A stretch of DNA of 64,000 nucleotides from Flammeovirgaceae bacterium 311 (GTDB lineage Bacteria; Bacteroidota; Bacteroidia; Cytophagales; Cyclobacteriaceae). The translations under genes and the position numbers were made by a program. The notes under the pieces were generated by a model that saw only the letters and a program-made list of their open reading frames with translations, searched no databases and was not told the DNA's origin. This document shows positions 44,540 to 55,800 of the stretch, one piece after another (position 1 is the first letter of the stretch; every line of letters begins with the position of its first letter). Location of the stretch: contig CP004371.1 in assembly GCA_000597885.1 (NCBI GenBank), positions 682,001-746,000 on the forward strand. The letters are read 5' to 3'.

Positions 44540-45223
44540 TCAGTACAGCTGGTTGTGCAAAATCCTTTTCACCGTCTGAATTGTAGTTCTGCTGATGGCT
44601 CCTCTGTACTTCTCCACAATCTTCTTTTCCGTGAGACCCGCTTCCAGATCATTTACTATGTTAAGTGATTTGCAAATGAATTCGGAATTTGGTGTATGTG
44701 ATTTTAAAAGTTTTCTTACAGTCTCTACGGTCGAACGGCTGATGCTGCCTTCGTACAGCTCCAGAATTTCATCCGTTGTCATCCCAAGCTTCAGGTCTTC
44801 TACTATTTTCGAATAGTTCAGCAGGTATTTTTCATTGGCTTCCATTACCTGCAATACCGGATTACTGCTGTACTGCAGTTCCCTGTATTTTTTAGTTTGC
44901 TTCTGGAGTTTCACCACAGCGTGGCTCCGGGCAATGTTATCACAGATAACTAAATCCTCCTGGTCCAGCTCAAACCATTCGCCTTTTACGTGTTTATGCT
45001 GAAATATCACGTGCAGGCTTTGCTCGAGCGTATCCATGTTTTCTGCCATAAATTGCCTGATTACCTGAAACTCTACGGGCAAATGCGTGCGATACCCCGC
45101 CAGTCTTTTCTGGAGGTGCTTAGTTTTGCCTATTTTATACAGGTCTTTCCCGGTCTTCAGAATGTATACGCAATTTCCTGTCAGGATCTGCTCCATATTC
45201 TGGTATAAATCTTTCTGAATCAA
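44540..45223 (-). CDS. GIY-YIG (T5orf172/MUG113-type) protein with two repeated HTH units
   Basis: 227 aa. The N-terminal domain has the GIY-YIG-like pair VYIL (19-22) and YKIG (29-32), Arg40 in the following helix, and the late KGEWFEL whose Glu is the expected metal ligand, so a nuclease is likely. The C-terminal part holds two similar units of about 40 residues: GMTTDEILELYEGSISRSTV and GLTEKKIVEKYRGAISRTTI, each ending in a VRKLL/VKRIL helix and resembling resolvase-type helix-turn-helices. The start may also be Met10. It is isolated between two plus-strand genes. Confidence 0.8.
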   Translation of the reverse strand: MIQKDLYQNMEQILTGNCVYILKTGKDLYKIGKTKHLQKRLAGYRTHLPVEFQVIRQFMAENMDTLEQSLHVIFQHKHVKGEWFELDQEDLVICDNIARSHAVVKLQKQTKKYRELQYSSNPVLQVMEANEKYLLNYSKIVEDLKLGMTTDEILELYEGSISRSTVETVRKLLKSHTPNSEFICKSLNIVNDLEAGLTEKKIVEKYRGAISRTTIQTVKRILHNQLY

Positions 45224-45727
45224 TTTGATATATCCCTATTTCATAGAATTAGCTTCAATTGGGTTTAGTTCCAGCTTTACTTTAAATAAGATTACCTAAG
45301 GATAAAAAAACCGTAATGGACAACTTCATGATGGGCTGTTACATCTTGCGCTTAACTGCACAACCAGCATTCCGGATTCTAACATCTTTCTCTACATTTC
45401 CGGCACTTCCTGTAAAAAATTACATCCTCTTATAATGGATATTTACCTCGTTTCAACTAGAATTTTGCAACAAAATGGCTGCTAAAAATAACAGCCTCAC
45501 TTTCACCAATCCCTGAAATTTCTGCCACTTCCGGCTTTCCTGTTTTTTTTGTCAATCAAAATTAGTGCTATGGATAGCTGAATATTTGGGCTAACAACGT
45601 GAACATCATACAACTACTACCGATATCTTACAGAGCTAATATAAGTGGGATTCCGTGCATAACAATTGGTGAACAAGCAGCATATATTTGAAGATTACAT
45701 TTTCTCTCCAAATATTAATAAAGGTTG
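45224..45727. other. Intergenic region upstream of the adhesin
   Basis: 504 bp between divergent genes, AT-rich, with no gene seen. TATATTTG at 45683-45690 is a clear -7 box 37 bp before the adhesin ATG, with TTG 14 bp upstream. Two loosely similar stretches (CATTTCCGGCACTTCCTG near 45396 and a related one near 45518) precede it. Confidence 0.5.
45683..45690 (+). promoter_or_regulatory. -7 promoter box of the adhesin operon
   Basis: TATATTTG, matching TAnnTTTG, 37 bp before the adhesin start. The three genes that follow are probably read from it. Confidence 0.5.
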
Positions 45728-48700
45728 ATGGCCGGATCATTTTTAAACAGCAGGCTATTAAGGGTTTACCATTACTTTACCTGTGGAATTACTTTAACCA
45801 AAACCAATTTCATACTAGCCTGCTCTTTGGTGTTAGCAACTTCAGGCCCAGTTTGGGGTCAGGGAGCTGATGATTTCATCATGGTACCTGATATACATTT
45901 TGTAGATGAAGACCAGGTACTCTCGGGCACCAGCGTGCTGGCTAATGATAAACATAAAAACAACCAACCCCTAACTGCTGTGTTGGTTACAGGTACCACC
46001 TATGGCAGCCTGATCCTCCATGCGAATGGCACCTATATTTATACGCCTAATGCTAATTTCTTCGGAAACGACGAGTTCTACTACAAAGCAACAATCCCTT
46101 CAGAAGAGGAAAGCAAGCCGGTAAGGGTAATGATTCATGTGAAGGCTGTGAATGATGTTCCTGTTGCCCATGCGCAGTCAGTTAATACCATTGAAGAGGT
46201 AGCAGCACCCATCACACTGACCGGATCAGATGTTGATGGCGATGCCCTTACTTTTACGATTGTGACCAGTCCTGTGTATGGCACCTTGAGCGGTACACTC
46301 CCTAATTTGATTTATACCCCAGGCAACAATTTTAGTGGAGCTGACTCTTTTACCTTTTACGCAAATGACGGGATAGTAAACTCTGCTGAAGCTACTGTCT
46401 CCATTACCGTTACCCCTTTAAATGATGCCCCTGTAGCGGTAGCTGATACCTATACTGTTAACGAAGGTGCTACTTTGACCATGCCTGCTCCCGGTATACT
46501 GGCTAATGATACAGATGTTGATGGCGATGTTTTATCTGCCGTGCTCGTGAACACAACCACTCATGGAACACTGGCACTGAAAGCAGATGGATCTTTCACC
46601 TATACCCATCATGGATCAGAAACCACTGCTGACAGCTTTACTTACCAGGTCAACGATGGCACTGTAAATGGTAATATGGTTACTGTATCTATAACAGTAT
46701 CTCCGGTGAACGATGCTCCAATTGCACAAACACAAACCATAACTACTGATGAGGATTTAGCAGTTGGCATTGCTTTAACAGGAACAGATGCAGAAAACAA
46801 TACGCTTACCTTCACGGTAGTAACGCCACCTGCCCATGGTGTTTTTAACAATGGTACCTACACTCCAGCTGCCAATTATAACGGCCATGACTCCTTTAGC
46901 TTTACCGCCCATGACGGAGAACTAACATCTGCACCAGCAACTGTCAATATTACTGTTGTTGCTATGAACGATACACCGGAAGCTAATTCTACTGCTGTAA
47001 CAACAGATGAAGATGTTCTGGTGCCGATCACATTGTCAGGATTGGATGTAGATGGTGATGCATTAACTTATACTATAATAGATGTACCGGCTCATGGCAC
47101 TTTAAGTGGCACAACCCCCAACCTGACCTATACCCCAGCTTCAGATTACGCCGGTACCGTTTCCTTTACTTTCACAGCCCATGACGGTGCGTTGACTTCA
47201 GCTCCGGCTACTGTATCAATCACCATCAATCCTGTAAACGACGTTCCCGTGGCAATTGCGCAATCTGTAACTACAAATGAAGATGCAGCAGTAACCATCA
47301 CTTTGGCAGGTACTGATGTTGAAGGTGATGCCCTGGATTACCAGATCCTCACCGGTCCGGCTCATGGAACTTTGAGTGGTACTGCCCCAGCCCTTTTATA
47401 TACACCGGCTCCCGACTATTTCGGACCTGATGAATTTACCTTTACCGTTACCGATGGTAATCTTGTTTCTGCTGCTGCTGCTACTGCTATCACCATCAAT
47501 CCTATTAACGATGCCCCTGTAGCTCTTGCAGATGCTGTCACTGTTCAGGAAGATCAGGTGCTTACCGGCAGCAGCATACTGGCAAATGATACTGATCCGG
47601 ATGATACTGCCTTGACAGCGCTTTTAGTAGCAGATGTGGCCCATGGTAGCCTGCTGCTGAACAGCAACGGTACCTACACCTATACACCGGATGCAAATTT
47701 CTTTGGTGCTGATTCCTTCACTTATAGGGCCAAAGATACTACAGGGGCAGAAAGCAATACTGTTACTGTTGTTATCACTGTTACTGCTGTTAATGATGCT
47801 CCTGTAGCACTGGCGCAACCCGTAATTACAGATGAAGATGCAGCAGTAACCATCACTTTGGCAGGTACAGACCTGGAAGGTGATGCTTTAACCTTTGCAG
47901 TAATAAGCCAACCAGTCCATGGTACTTTGAGTGGTACTACCCCTCACCTCACCTACACACCGACAGCTAACTATCATGGCCCCGACGCCTTTAGCTTTAC
48001 AGTAAGCGACGGTGTGTCTACTTCTGCACCCACTGCTGTTACGCTTACCATTACGTCTGTCAATGATGCACCAGTAGCCCTGGCTCAGTCTGTCTCAACC
48101 AATGAAGATGTGGCCATAGCCATTACCCTTATTGGAACAGATGTAGAAGATGATGCTTTGACGTATACACTTGTAACTGTACCCGCTCATGGCAGCTTTG
48201 AAAATGGAATTTATACGCCAGAAGCAGATTACGCAGGACCTGATGCTTTTACCTTTACAGCTCATGACGGCACCCTTATTTCTGCTGCTCCGGCAACTGT
48301 TGTCATCACGATCAATCCTGTTAATGATGTCCCTTTAGCAGTAGCAGATGCCGCTTCAGTTCTGGAAGATGAGGTACTAAATGGCAGCAGCGTGCTCGCA
48401 AATGACACTGATCCTGATGATGCTGCTTTAACAGCGGTATTAGTTGCGGATGTTGCCCATGGTAGTCTGCTACTGAACAGCAATGGCACCTACACCTACA
48501 CCCCTGACGCTAACTACAACGGATCGGATAGCTTTATTTATAAAGCCAAAGATGCTGCAGGCGCAGAAAGTAATAATGTTACTGTTGTTATCACTGTTAC
48601 TGCTGTTAATGATCCCCCTGTAGCACTGGCACAGTCAGTAACGCTAGTGGAAGATGCTACTTTAGCGATTTTACTGACAGGTACAGATATAGAAAATAGT

Positions 48701-51700
48701 TCTTCCCTAGTCTATTCAGTAGTTACCGCTCCCGCCCATGGTTCATATACAGGAGGCATTTACACACCTGATCCTGACTACTCCGGAAGCGACTCTTTTT
48801 CCTTCACTGCAAATGATGGTGAGCTGACCTCTGCCCCTGCTACTGTTACTATTGCTATCTCTCCAGTAAACGATGCTCCACAGGCGACTTCACAAATTGT
48901 AACTGTTGCGGAAGATGCTTCAATTAATATCTCATTGGCTGGTGAAGATGTAGAGAGCGATGATTTAACTTTCATATTGGTTAATACTCCCACTCATGGT
49001 ACCCTAAGCGGTACAGCACCCAATATTACATATACCTCAAACGCTAATTACAATGGTCCCGACTCCTTTGCCTTCCGGGTAAATGATGGCAGTGCAGATT
49101 CAAATACAGCAACAGTATCCATCACTGTTACTTCTGTAAATGATATGCCTGTAGCGCATGCACAGTCAGTAACAACTGAGGAGGATACCACTTTACCAAT
49201 AACCTTGAACGGATCAGATGTAGAAAGCAGTGCCCTGACTTTTACAATAGTGAGCCCTCCTGCACATGGAGCTTTAAGTGGTACTCATCCTCACCTTACT
49301 TATTCACCGGATGCTAACTACTTTGGTTCAGATTCCTTTACTTATACAGTAAGCGACGGAGAGCTATCCTCTGCAGTTGCAACTATTTCCATAACTGTTC
49401 TGCCAGTAAACGATGCTCCTGTAGCTGTTGCAGATGCTTATACTGTGAGTGAGGGCGCTACTGTGACGATTGGTGCTCCAGGTTTATTAGCTAATGATAC
49501 TGATGCAGAGGGCAATGCCCTGAAAACTGTGCTGATTGATCCGGCAATTCATGGGGATCTGACACTGAATGATGATGGATCTTTCTCTTACAGACATAAT
49601 GGTTCAGAAACAACTACAGATAGCTTTACTTACCAGGTCAACGATGGTTCTGTAGGTGGTAACACAGTTACTGTATCTATTACTATAATTCCGGTAAATA
49701 ATGCTCCTGTTGCCACAGCACTATCAGTAACAACTGAAGAAGATGCAGCTGTAGCCATCACTTTGGCTGGTACAGATTCAGATAACAGCTCGCTTAGCTT
49801 CTCGGTGGTAAGCCCTCCTTCCCATGGCAGCTTTAGCAATGGCACTTACACCCCAGTCCCTAACTACTTTGGCCCCGACTCTTTTAGCTTTACTGCCCAT
49901 GACGGTGAACTAACTTCAGCTCCGGCTACTGTATCAATCACCGTAAATCCTGTAAACGACGCTCCCGTGGCTATTGCGCAATCTGTAACTACAAATGAAG
50001 ATGCAGCAGTAACCATCACTTTGGCAGGTACTGATGTTGAAGGTGATGCCCTGGATTACCAGATCCTCACCGGTCCGGCTCATGGAACTTTGAGTGGTAC
50101 TGCCCCAGCCCTTGTATATACACCGGCTCCCGACTATTTCGGACCTGATGAATTTACCTTTACAGTTACTGATGGTAATCTTGTTTCTGCTGCTGCTACA
50201 GCTGCTATCACCATCAATCCTATTAACGATGCCCCTGTAGCTCTTGCAGATGCTGCCACTGTTCAGGAAGATCAGGTGCTTACAGGCAGCAGCATACTGG
50301 CAAATGATACTGATCCGGATGATGCTGCTTTAACAGCAATCTTAGTAGCGGATGTTGCCCATGGTACTCTGCTGCTGAACAGCAATGGCACCTACACCTA
50401 CACCTCTGCCCCTGACTACTTTGGTGCTGATTCCTTCACTTATAGGGCCAAAGATGCTGCAGGGGCAGAAAGCAGTACTGTTACTGTTGTTATCAATGTT
50501 ACTGCTGTTAATGATGCTCCTGTAGCACTGGCACAGTCTGTTACTACTGAACAGGATGCAGCTTTATCCATTACTTTAGCGGGAACAGATGGGGAGAATG
50601 ATGCACTCTCTTTTTCCATTGTTTCGCCACCGGCACATGGCAGCATACATGGCACTGTCCCCCTAGTCACCTATACTCCTGAAACTGGTTACCATGGAAC
50701 AGACGCATTCAGTTTCCAGGTAAACGATGGTACTGTAAACTCAGCTATTACGACTGTTTCTATCACAGTCAATCCGGTGAACACTCCTCCTGTAGCAGTG
50801 GCAGATGCCTATACTGTTGTAGAGGGTGCTAACCTCACCATAGCTGCTCCTGGTGTGCTGCTAAATGATACCGATGCTGAAGGCAATGCTTTAACGGCTT
50901 TCCTGATCAGCATGCCAGTATACGGAACGCTGATCCTGCATGCAGATGGTTCATTCAGTTATATGCATGATGGCTCCGCTGCTACAACAGACAGCTTTAG
51001 CTACAGCATTAACGACGGCAACTCAGACGGAGGTACTGCAACAGTTAGCCTTATAATCACACCTATTATCATACCACCATTCGCCAATAACGACAGCTTT
51101 GTGGGAAGGGAAAATGAAAAGGTGACTGGAAATATTCTGACGAACGATTCCGATCCGGGAAATGAGCCTTTAACACTTACTACAACACTGGTGGCCAATC
51201 CTGTACATGGCACAGTTCACCTGAACGCAGATGGTACATTTACCTACACCCCTCTTTCTGGCTTCAATGGAGAGGATCAGTTCACCTACAGCATCTGCAA
51301 TACTTCTGCCGCCTGCACCAATGCAGTGGTCCGTATCTCTGTGCTCCCTTACGACAGCGATGGAGATGGCATACCCGATGTAGTAGAATATGGGATGGAT
51401 GCCTCTAATCCTGTAGATACAGACAGCGATGGCACACCTGATTATCTGGACCTGGATGCTGATGATGATGGTCTTCCTGATCATCTTGAAGCAGGTGACG
51501 ATCCAAAAAATCCAGTAGATACAGACAGAGACGGATGGACTGACTATACCGACCTGGACAGTGATGGAGATGGAAAATCAGATCTGCAGGAAGGCCTGGA
51601 GGATTGTGATGCAGATGACATTCCGAATTATCTGGATAGAGAGGATCCATGCCTGGAAAAAGTCTTGATTTCCCAGGGTTTTTCACCAAATGGAGATGGC

Positions 51701-51949
51701 AGCAACGATCACTGGAACATCTACCTCATTGAAAATTTCCCTGCCAATAAAGTACAGATTTTTAACAGATGGGGTGCCCTGGTTTTTGCCATGGACGGCT
51801 ATAATAATGCTGAAAAGGTTTGGGCGGGAGAATCTAATCGTGGCAACGCCATAGGTAGCAGTAAGCTGGCTGATGGCACTTATTTCTATCACATCAACCT
51901 GGGAGACGGTAGCAAAACATTTACAGGCTATGTGGTCATCAGGAGATAA
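45728..51949 (+). CDS. Giant cadherin/VCBS-repeat surface adhesin with type B T9SS sorting domain
   Basis: 2073 aa. An extended N-terminal signal (hydrophobic part TNFILACSLVLATSGPVWG) is followed by about 20 tandem Ig-like/cadherin-like repeats of 85-100 aa. Each junction carries a VNDAPVA-type motif (19 counted). There are two repeat types: NEDxAxxITLAGTDxEGDAL units and longer EGATxTIxAPGxLANDTD (VCBS-like) units. Residues about 1876-1978 are an Asp-rich TSP3-like calcium-binding segment (DSDGDGIPD, DADDDGLPD, DSDGDGKSD). From about 1982 a gliding-motility-associated type B sorting domain begins (QGFSPNGDGSNDHW to TFTGYVVIRR). The protein is therefore a T9SS-exported, probably cell-surface adhesin. 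PorP/SprF and OmpA genes follow. Confidence 0.93.
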   Translation: MAGSFLNSRLLRVYHYFTCGITLTKTNFILACSLVLATSGPVWGQGADDFIMVPDIHFVDEDQVLSGTSVLANDKHKNNQPLTAVLVTGTTYGSLILHANGTYIYTPNANFFGNDEFYYKATIPSEEESKPVRVMIHVKAVNDVPVAHAQSVNTIEEVAAPITLTGSDVDGDALTFTIVTSPVYGTLSGTLPNLIYTPGNNFSGADSFTFYANDGIVNSAEATVSITVTPLNDAPVAVADTYTVNEGATLTMPAPGILANDTDVDGDVLSAVLVNTTTHGTLALKADGSFTYTHHGSETTADSFTYQVNDGTVNGNMVTVSITVSPVNDAPIAQTQTITTDEDLAVGIALTGTDAENNTLTFTVVTPPAHGVFNNGTYTPAANYNGHDSFSFTAHDGELTSAPATVNITVVAMNDTPEANSTAVTTDEDVLVPITLSGLDVDGDALTYTIIDVPAHGTLSGTTPNLTYTPASDYAGTVSFTFTAHDGALTSAPATVSITINPVNDVPVAIAQSVTTNEDAAVTITLAGTDVEGDALDYQILTGPAHGTLSGTAPALLYTPAPDYFGPDEFTFTVTDGNLVSAAAATAITINPINDAPVALADAVTVQEDQVLTGSSILANDTDPDDTALTALLVADVAHGSLLLNSNGTYTYTPDANFFGADSFTYRAKDTTGAESNTVTVVITVTAVNDAPVALAQPVITDEDAAVTITLAGTDLEGDALTFAVISQPVHGTLSGTTPHLTYTPTANYHGPDAFSFTVSDGVSTSAPTAVTLTITSVNDAPVALAQSVSTNEDVAIAITLIGTDVEDDALTYTLVTVPAHGSFENGIYTPEADYAGPDAFTFTAHDGTLISAAPATVVITINPVNDVPLAVADAASVLEDEVLNGSSVLANDTDPDDAALTAVLVADVAHGSLLLNSNGTYTYTPDANYNGSDSFIYKAKDAAGAESNNVTVVITVTAVNDPPVALAQSVTLVEDATLAILLTGTDIENSSSLVYSVVTAPAHGSYTGGIYTPDPDYSGSDSFSFTANDGELTSAPATVTIAISPVNDAPQATSQIVTVAEDASINISLAGEDVESDDLTFILVNTPTHGTLSGTAPNITYTSNANYNGPDSFAFRVNDGSADSNTATVSITVTSVNDMPVAHAQSVTTEEDTTLPITLNGSDVESSALTFTIVSPPAHGALSGTHPHLTYSPDANYFGSDSFTYTVSDGELSSAVATISITVLPVNDAPVAVADAYTVSEGATVTIGAPGLLANDTDAEGNALKTVLIDPAIHGDLTLNDDGSFSYRHNGSETTTDSFTYQVNDGSVGGNTVTVSITIIPVNNAPVATALSVTTEEDAAVAITLAGTDSDNSSLSFSVVSPPSHGSFSNGTYTPVPNYFGPDSFSFTAHDGELTSAPATVSITVNPVNDAPVAIAQSVTTNEDAAVTITLAGTDVEGDALDYQILTGPAHGTLSGTAPALVYTPAPDYFGPDEFTFTVTDGNLVSAAATAAITINPINDAPVALADAATVQEDQVLTGSSILANDTDPDDAALTAILVADVAHGTLLLNSNGTYTYTSAPDYFGADSFTYRAKDAAGAESSTVTVVINVTAVNDAPVALAQSVTTEQDAALSITLAGTDGENDALSFSIVSPPAHGSIHGTVPLVTYTPETGYHGTDAFSFQVNDGTVNSAITTVSITVNPVNTPPVAVADAYTVVEGANLTIAAPGVLLNDTDAEGNALTAFLISMPVYGTLILHADGSFSYMHDGSAATTDSFSYSINDGNSDGGTATVSLIITPIIIPPFANNDSFVGRENEKVTGNILTNDSDPGNEPLTLTTTLVANPVHGTVHLNADGTFTYTPLSGFNGEDQFTYSICNTSAACTNAVVRISVLPYDSDGDGIPDVVEYGMDASNPVDTDSDGTPDYLDLDADDDGLPDHLEAGDDPKNPVDTDRDGWTDYTDLDSDGDGKSDLQEGLEDCDADDIPNYLDREDPCLEKVLISQGFSPNGDGSNDHWNIYLIENFPANKVQIFNRWGALVFAMDGYNNAEKVWAGESNRGNAIGSSKLADGTYFYHINLGDGSKTFTGYVVIRR
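47195..47812 (+). repeat. Duplicated adhesin segment, copy 1
   Basis: This about 618-bp stretch recurs at 49913-50530 with a constant offset of 2718 bp (906 codons). 47255-47395 is identical base for base to 49973-50113, far above the similarity of other repeats in the gene. It covers two repeat units. Confidence 0.85.
49913..50530 (+). repeat. Duplicated adhesin segment, copy 2
   Basis: The partner of 47195-47812. Differences are mostly third-base changes plus one short divergent patch around 50402-50421 (SAPDYF in place of PDANFF). The constant frame-preserving offset points to recent segment copying or gene conversion. Confidence 0.85.
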
Positions 51950-51953
51950 ACAC

Positions 51954-52877
51954 ATGAAAAATCGCATGAAATTACTTATACGTGTAATGTCTTTGCTGCT
52001 CGTGATGATGGCAGGCCACGCCTCCCTACAGGCACAGCAGCAGGCATTGTTTACTCAATATATGTTCAATGGTTTGGCCATCAATCCTGCTTATGCCGGC
52101 AGCCATGAGTCTATGAGTATCACCGCACTGGCCAGAAAGCAATGGCTGGGGATAGATGGTGCACCTGGCACGCAGACTTTTGCAGTGCATACACCCATTC
52201 CCAACGAAAAAATTGGCCTGGGCCTTTTACTCACGCACGATCACATAGGTCCGGTGCACCAGTACAGCTTAAAATTTGCATATGCCTATAGAATACCCGT
52301 AGGGCCCGGTAAGCTTTCTATGGGCCTGCAGGGAGGCGTGGTGAATTACAATTCTAAATTTTCAGAGCTGTACCTGGGCCCCAATGTGCAGGACCCCAGC
52401 TTTTCTGCAGATGTTAACCAGTTCATGTATGATTTCGGAACAGGTCTTTATTACGCTACAGATAAATTTTACCTGGGTCTATCTGTTCCCCAAATGCTGG
52501 CCATTAAAACTGATGATAATTTCAACCCTTCAAAGCATTACTTTCTGAACACTGGCTACCTGTTTGATCTAAACAGATCCTTGAAACTTAAGCCAAACGT
52601 ATTATTTAAAGCAGTACAGGGAGCACCGCTGGAGGTGGACCTGAATACCAATCTCCTGATTCGCGATGTACTTTGGGTGGGTGCCTCCTATCGTTCTTTC
52701 AGAACCATCAGTGCCCTAACAGAACTTCAGCTCACAGACCAACTACGGTTTGGATATGCCTATGATTTTCCTGCTACATCCGATCTGGGCAGTGCTACTG
52801 CAGGTTCTCATGAAATTATGCTGAACTACCGCTTTACTTTTTACAAATCAAACTTTTCAACCCCAAGGAATTTTTGA
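51954..52877 (+). CDS. PorP/SprF family type IX secretion membrane protein
   Basis: 307 aa from the ATG at 51954, 4 bp after the adhesin stop. An upstream in-frame start at 51873 would lie inside the adhesin gene. Signal peptide MKLLIRVMSLLLVMMAGHAS is followed by the family hallmark QQALFTQYMFNGLAINPAYA and then beta-barrel strands (IGLGLLLTHDHIGPVHQYSL, GVVNYNSKFSELYLGPNVQD, LSVPQMLA). SprF is needed to export the gliding adhesin SprB in Flavobacterium. Here the protein is likely to be the dedicated partner of the upstream type B substrate. Confidence 0.93.
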   Translation: MKNRMKLLIRVMSLLLVMMAGHASLQAQQQALFTQYMFNGLAINPAYAGSHESMSITALARKQWLGIDGAPGTQTFAVHTPIPNEKIGLGLLLTHDHIGPVHQYSLKFAYAYRIPVGPGKLSMGLQGGVVNYNSKFSELYLGPNVQDPSFSADVNQFMYDFGTGLYYATDKFYLGLSVPQMLAIKTDDNFNPSKHYFLNTGYLFDLNRSLKLKPNVLFKAVQGAPLEVDLNTNLLIRDVLWVGASYRSFRTISALTELQLTDQLRFGYAYDFPATSDLGSATAGSHEIMLNYRFTFYKSNFSTPRNF

Positions 52878-52879
52878 AG

Positions 52880-55800
52880 ATGAAGATATTCAGCATAAAA
52901 CTTCTGGTGCTTGTTCTGATGGCCGGGGCTTTGCTTAACATTAACTCCGTGTTAGCACAGCATAAAAGTATCGTCGCTAATCTCAGGAGCACCGAAACCA
53001 GGGCAAACGAATATTTTGCAAAAGGCGCCTATGGAGCAGCCTTAGAATTATACAGGCAGCTGCTTGCAGGAGATGCCGGTAACAAGCAGCTAATGCTAAA
53101 AATAGCAGAAAGCTACTCGAGAATGAATGAGCAGGACCAGGCAGTGGTATGGTATGAAAAAGTGCTGGACACTGCCTCTCCTGTAGAACCCATTCACAAG
53201 TTAAAGTATGCCCAGGCATTAACTTCTGCTGGCAACTATACAAAAGCAAAGATCTGGTACGAAAGCTACCTGAAAGATATGCCTGAAGACCGGCGGGCAA
53301 AACTGCAGGTAGAGGCAATAGCTCAGATAAAAAACTTACTTTCTGATTCCGCTCTTTACCAGATCAAGAAATTGAAAAACAATTCTGCACAGTCCGATTT
53401 TGGCCCAGCCTTCTACGACGACGGACTGGTATTTGTATCGGGCAGGGAGCAGAAAAAACCATTAAAATGGGTAAATACCGCCGACCACACTGCTTTTTTT
53501 GATCTTTATTTCAGCAAAATCAATGCAGATGGCGAACTTTCTGAGGCCCGTAAACTGCAACAGGAGCTAAACTCCCGATACCACGAGGGGCCGGTGACTT
53601 TCTTCGATAACGGAAACAGGATTTTATTCAGCCAGAATGCTTTTAGAAACTCCGGAAGTAAAGGCGCTACAAAAAAATTAGCGCTGTTCGAAGCAGAAAA
53701 ATCAAAAGACGGCAACGGATGGGAGAATATCAAACCCCTACCCTTTAACAGCGACTCTTATACTGTTGCACATCCCACTATCAGCAGGGATGGAGAGGCA
53801 TTATATTTTGCATCAGATATGCCGGGAGGATACGGCCAGTCTGATTTATATGTAAGTCGTAGGGTGAACGGCAGCTGGTCCAAGCCAGAAAATCTAGGGC
53901 CGGCGATCAATACAGAAGGCAACGAGATGTTTCCTTTTTTACATCATAACACCTTATTTTTTGCTTCTAATGGTTTAGGAGGACTTGGCGGTCTTGATAT
54001 CTTCAAGCTTGAAATTGACAAAGCAGCTGACGCACCCCAAAACCTGGGTGTTCCGGTAAACTCTTCAAAGGATGATTTTGGACTAATCCTGAACGATAAG
54101 AATACAGGCTATTTTTCTACCAACAGGCTTAAGGAAAATAAAGACGATCTGTATTGGGTAAAATACAACAGCAGTGGAGCAGGCACTTCTAAAAAAGCAG
54201 AAATGCCTTTGGCTACCTCAAAACCTGCTACCACACGATTGAAGGGATTTATATCTGAAAAAGGAGCAAACACTCCCCTTTCCGGCGCCCAGATCTATAT
54301 CATCAATGAACTAACAGGTGAAGATTTAACAATTGCTTCTGATGACAAAGGGTTTTTCACCTTTGAAGCCAGGCTGGAAGACAGCTACGCGATTATGGGT
54401 GAAAAAGAAAGTATGAATATATTTGTGATCAACATCGATCCGAATGACTTTTCTGGAGGGAATAAAACTATTAAACTGGAAGCAGACGAAATATCATTCA
54501 AAAAAAATGTGGTGATAGAAGCCAGCCTGTACGACAGTCTTTCCAAAGAACCTGTGATATTTGCTGGTGCCTATCTGTATGAAGGAATCATAGAACAACA
54601 AAAGGATTATACCTCTCTGGAAGGAACCGTTTATTTTTCAGGAACAAAGGGAAAAAATTACTGGATAGAGGTAATCAGCATGAATCATGAGGATAGAAGA
54701 TTTACCATTCCAGCAGAACTCCAAGCCAGCAATGATACACTTAAAGTAGCAATACCCCTGCAAAAAGTAAGAAGAAGCAACACCAGGGTAAAGGGCAATA
54801 TCTTTAATGAAGCAACTGGGGAGCCTGTTGCCAGTGCTGAAATTTATATATTGAATGAGGCTACAGGAAAAGCGCAAACCCTGTACTCTGATTCCAAGGG
54901 AGATTTTAGCTTTGATGCAAAAACAGGAGACACCTACATGTTTACGGGTGAAAAGGGCGACTTGCTCATATTCCTGCCAAATGTAAAAATTAAAGATCCT
55001 GAAAAATTTCCAAACAGCATTATTAGCCTAAACGCCAGTTCACCAATATTTGCCAGAGATTTTATAGTGGAAGCACTGCTTATTGATAGTGCTACTTCAG
55101 AGCCTTTGAGACTGGCAGAAGTTAAATTTTTAGAGGGTGGCAAGGAAACAAGGGCAATCACCTCTTCTGCAGGGAAAGCTTATCACCAGTTTACTGATGT
55201 GGATGAATTCTCAATTTCAGCAAAGCACATGGGTTATCATGATTATACTTTTGATTTACCCAGGAGAAATTCCATTCCGAAGGATACCCTGAAGATAACG
55301 CTAGCGTTGAAAAAGGAACAGCCACAATTTATAGTGGCACAAGGATACATTTACGATAAAAACTCAAAATCTCCTGTTGATCAGGCCAGTATCTACCTTT
55401 TGAATGGGAAAAACGGCAAGGAAGAAATTGTTAAAAGCAATAAGGATGGTAGCTTTCAATTCAAGGCTGCTTTAGGCACTTCCTATATCATTGTTGGGGA
55501 AAAAGGCGATAAAAGCGTATTTATCACAGATTATGTTTTTAACGAATCTAAAACAGTTGTTACACCTACAATTGAATTAGCCCTTGAAGCGCCCCATTTT
55601 GGTAATAAACCAGATGAACATATTGAACTGGAGGCGCACATCACCGATAGTGAAACCAAAGAATCGGTAAAATACGTTTTTGTAAAAATTTTCAAAGCCG
55701 GGCAAAATCCTGAGGATGCTTTTGCAGATGAAAGCGGCCGTGTAAAACTGGTGTTGGAAAGAGACAGCGATTATGAGCTTCAGCTAGAAAAGCTGCATTT

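Noticed and set aside
46642-51213. Many antisense open frames under the adhesin repeats
   Set aside because: They recur with the repeats and are shadows of the adhesin reading frame.
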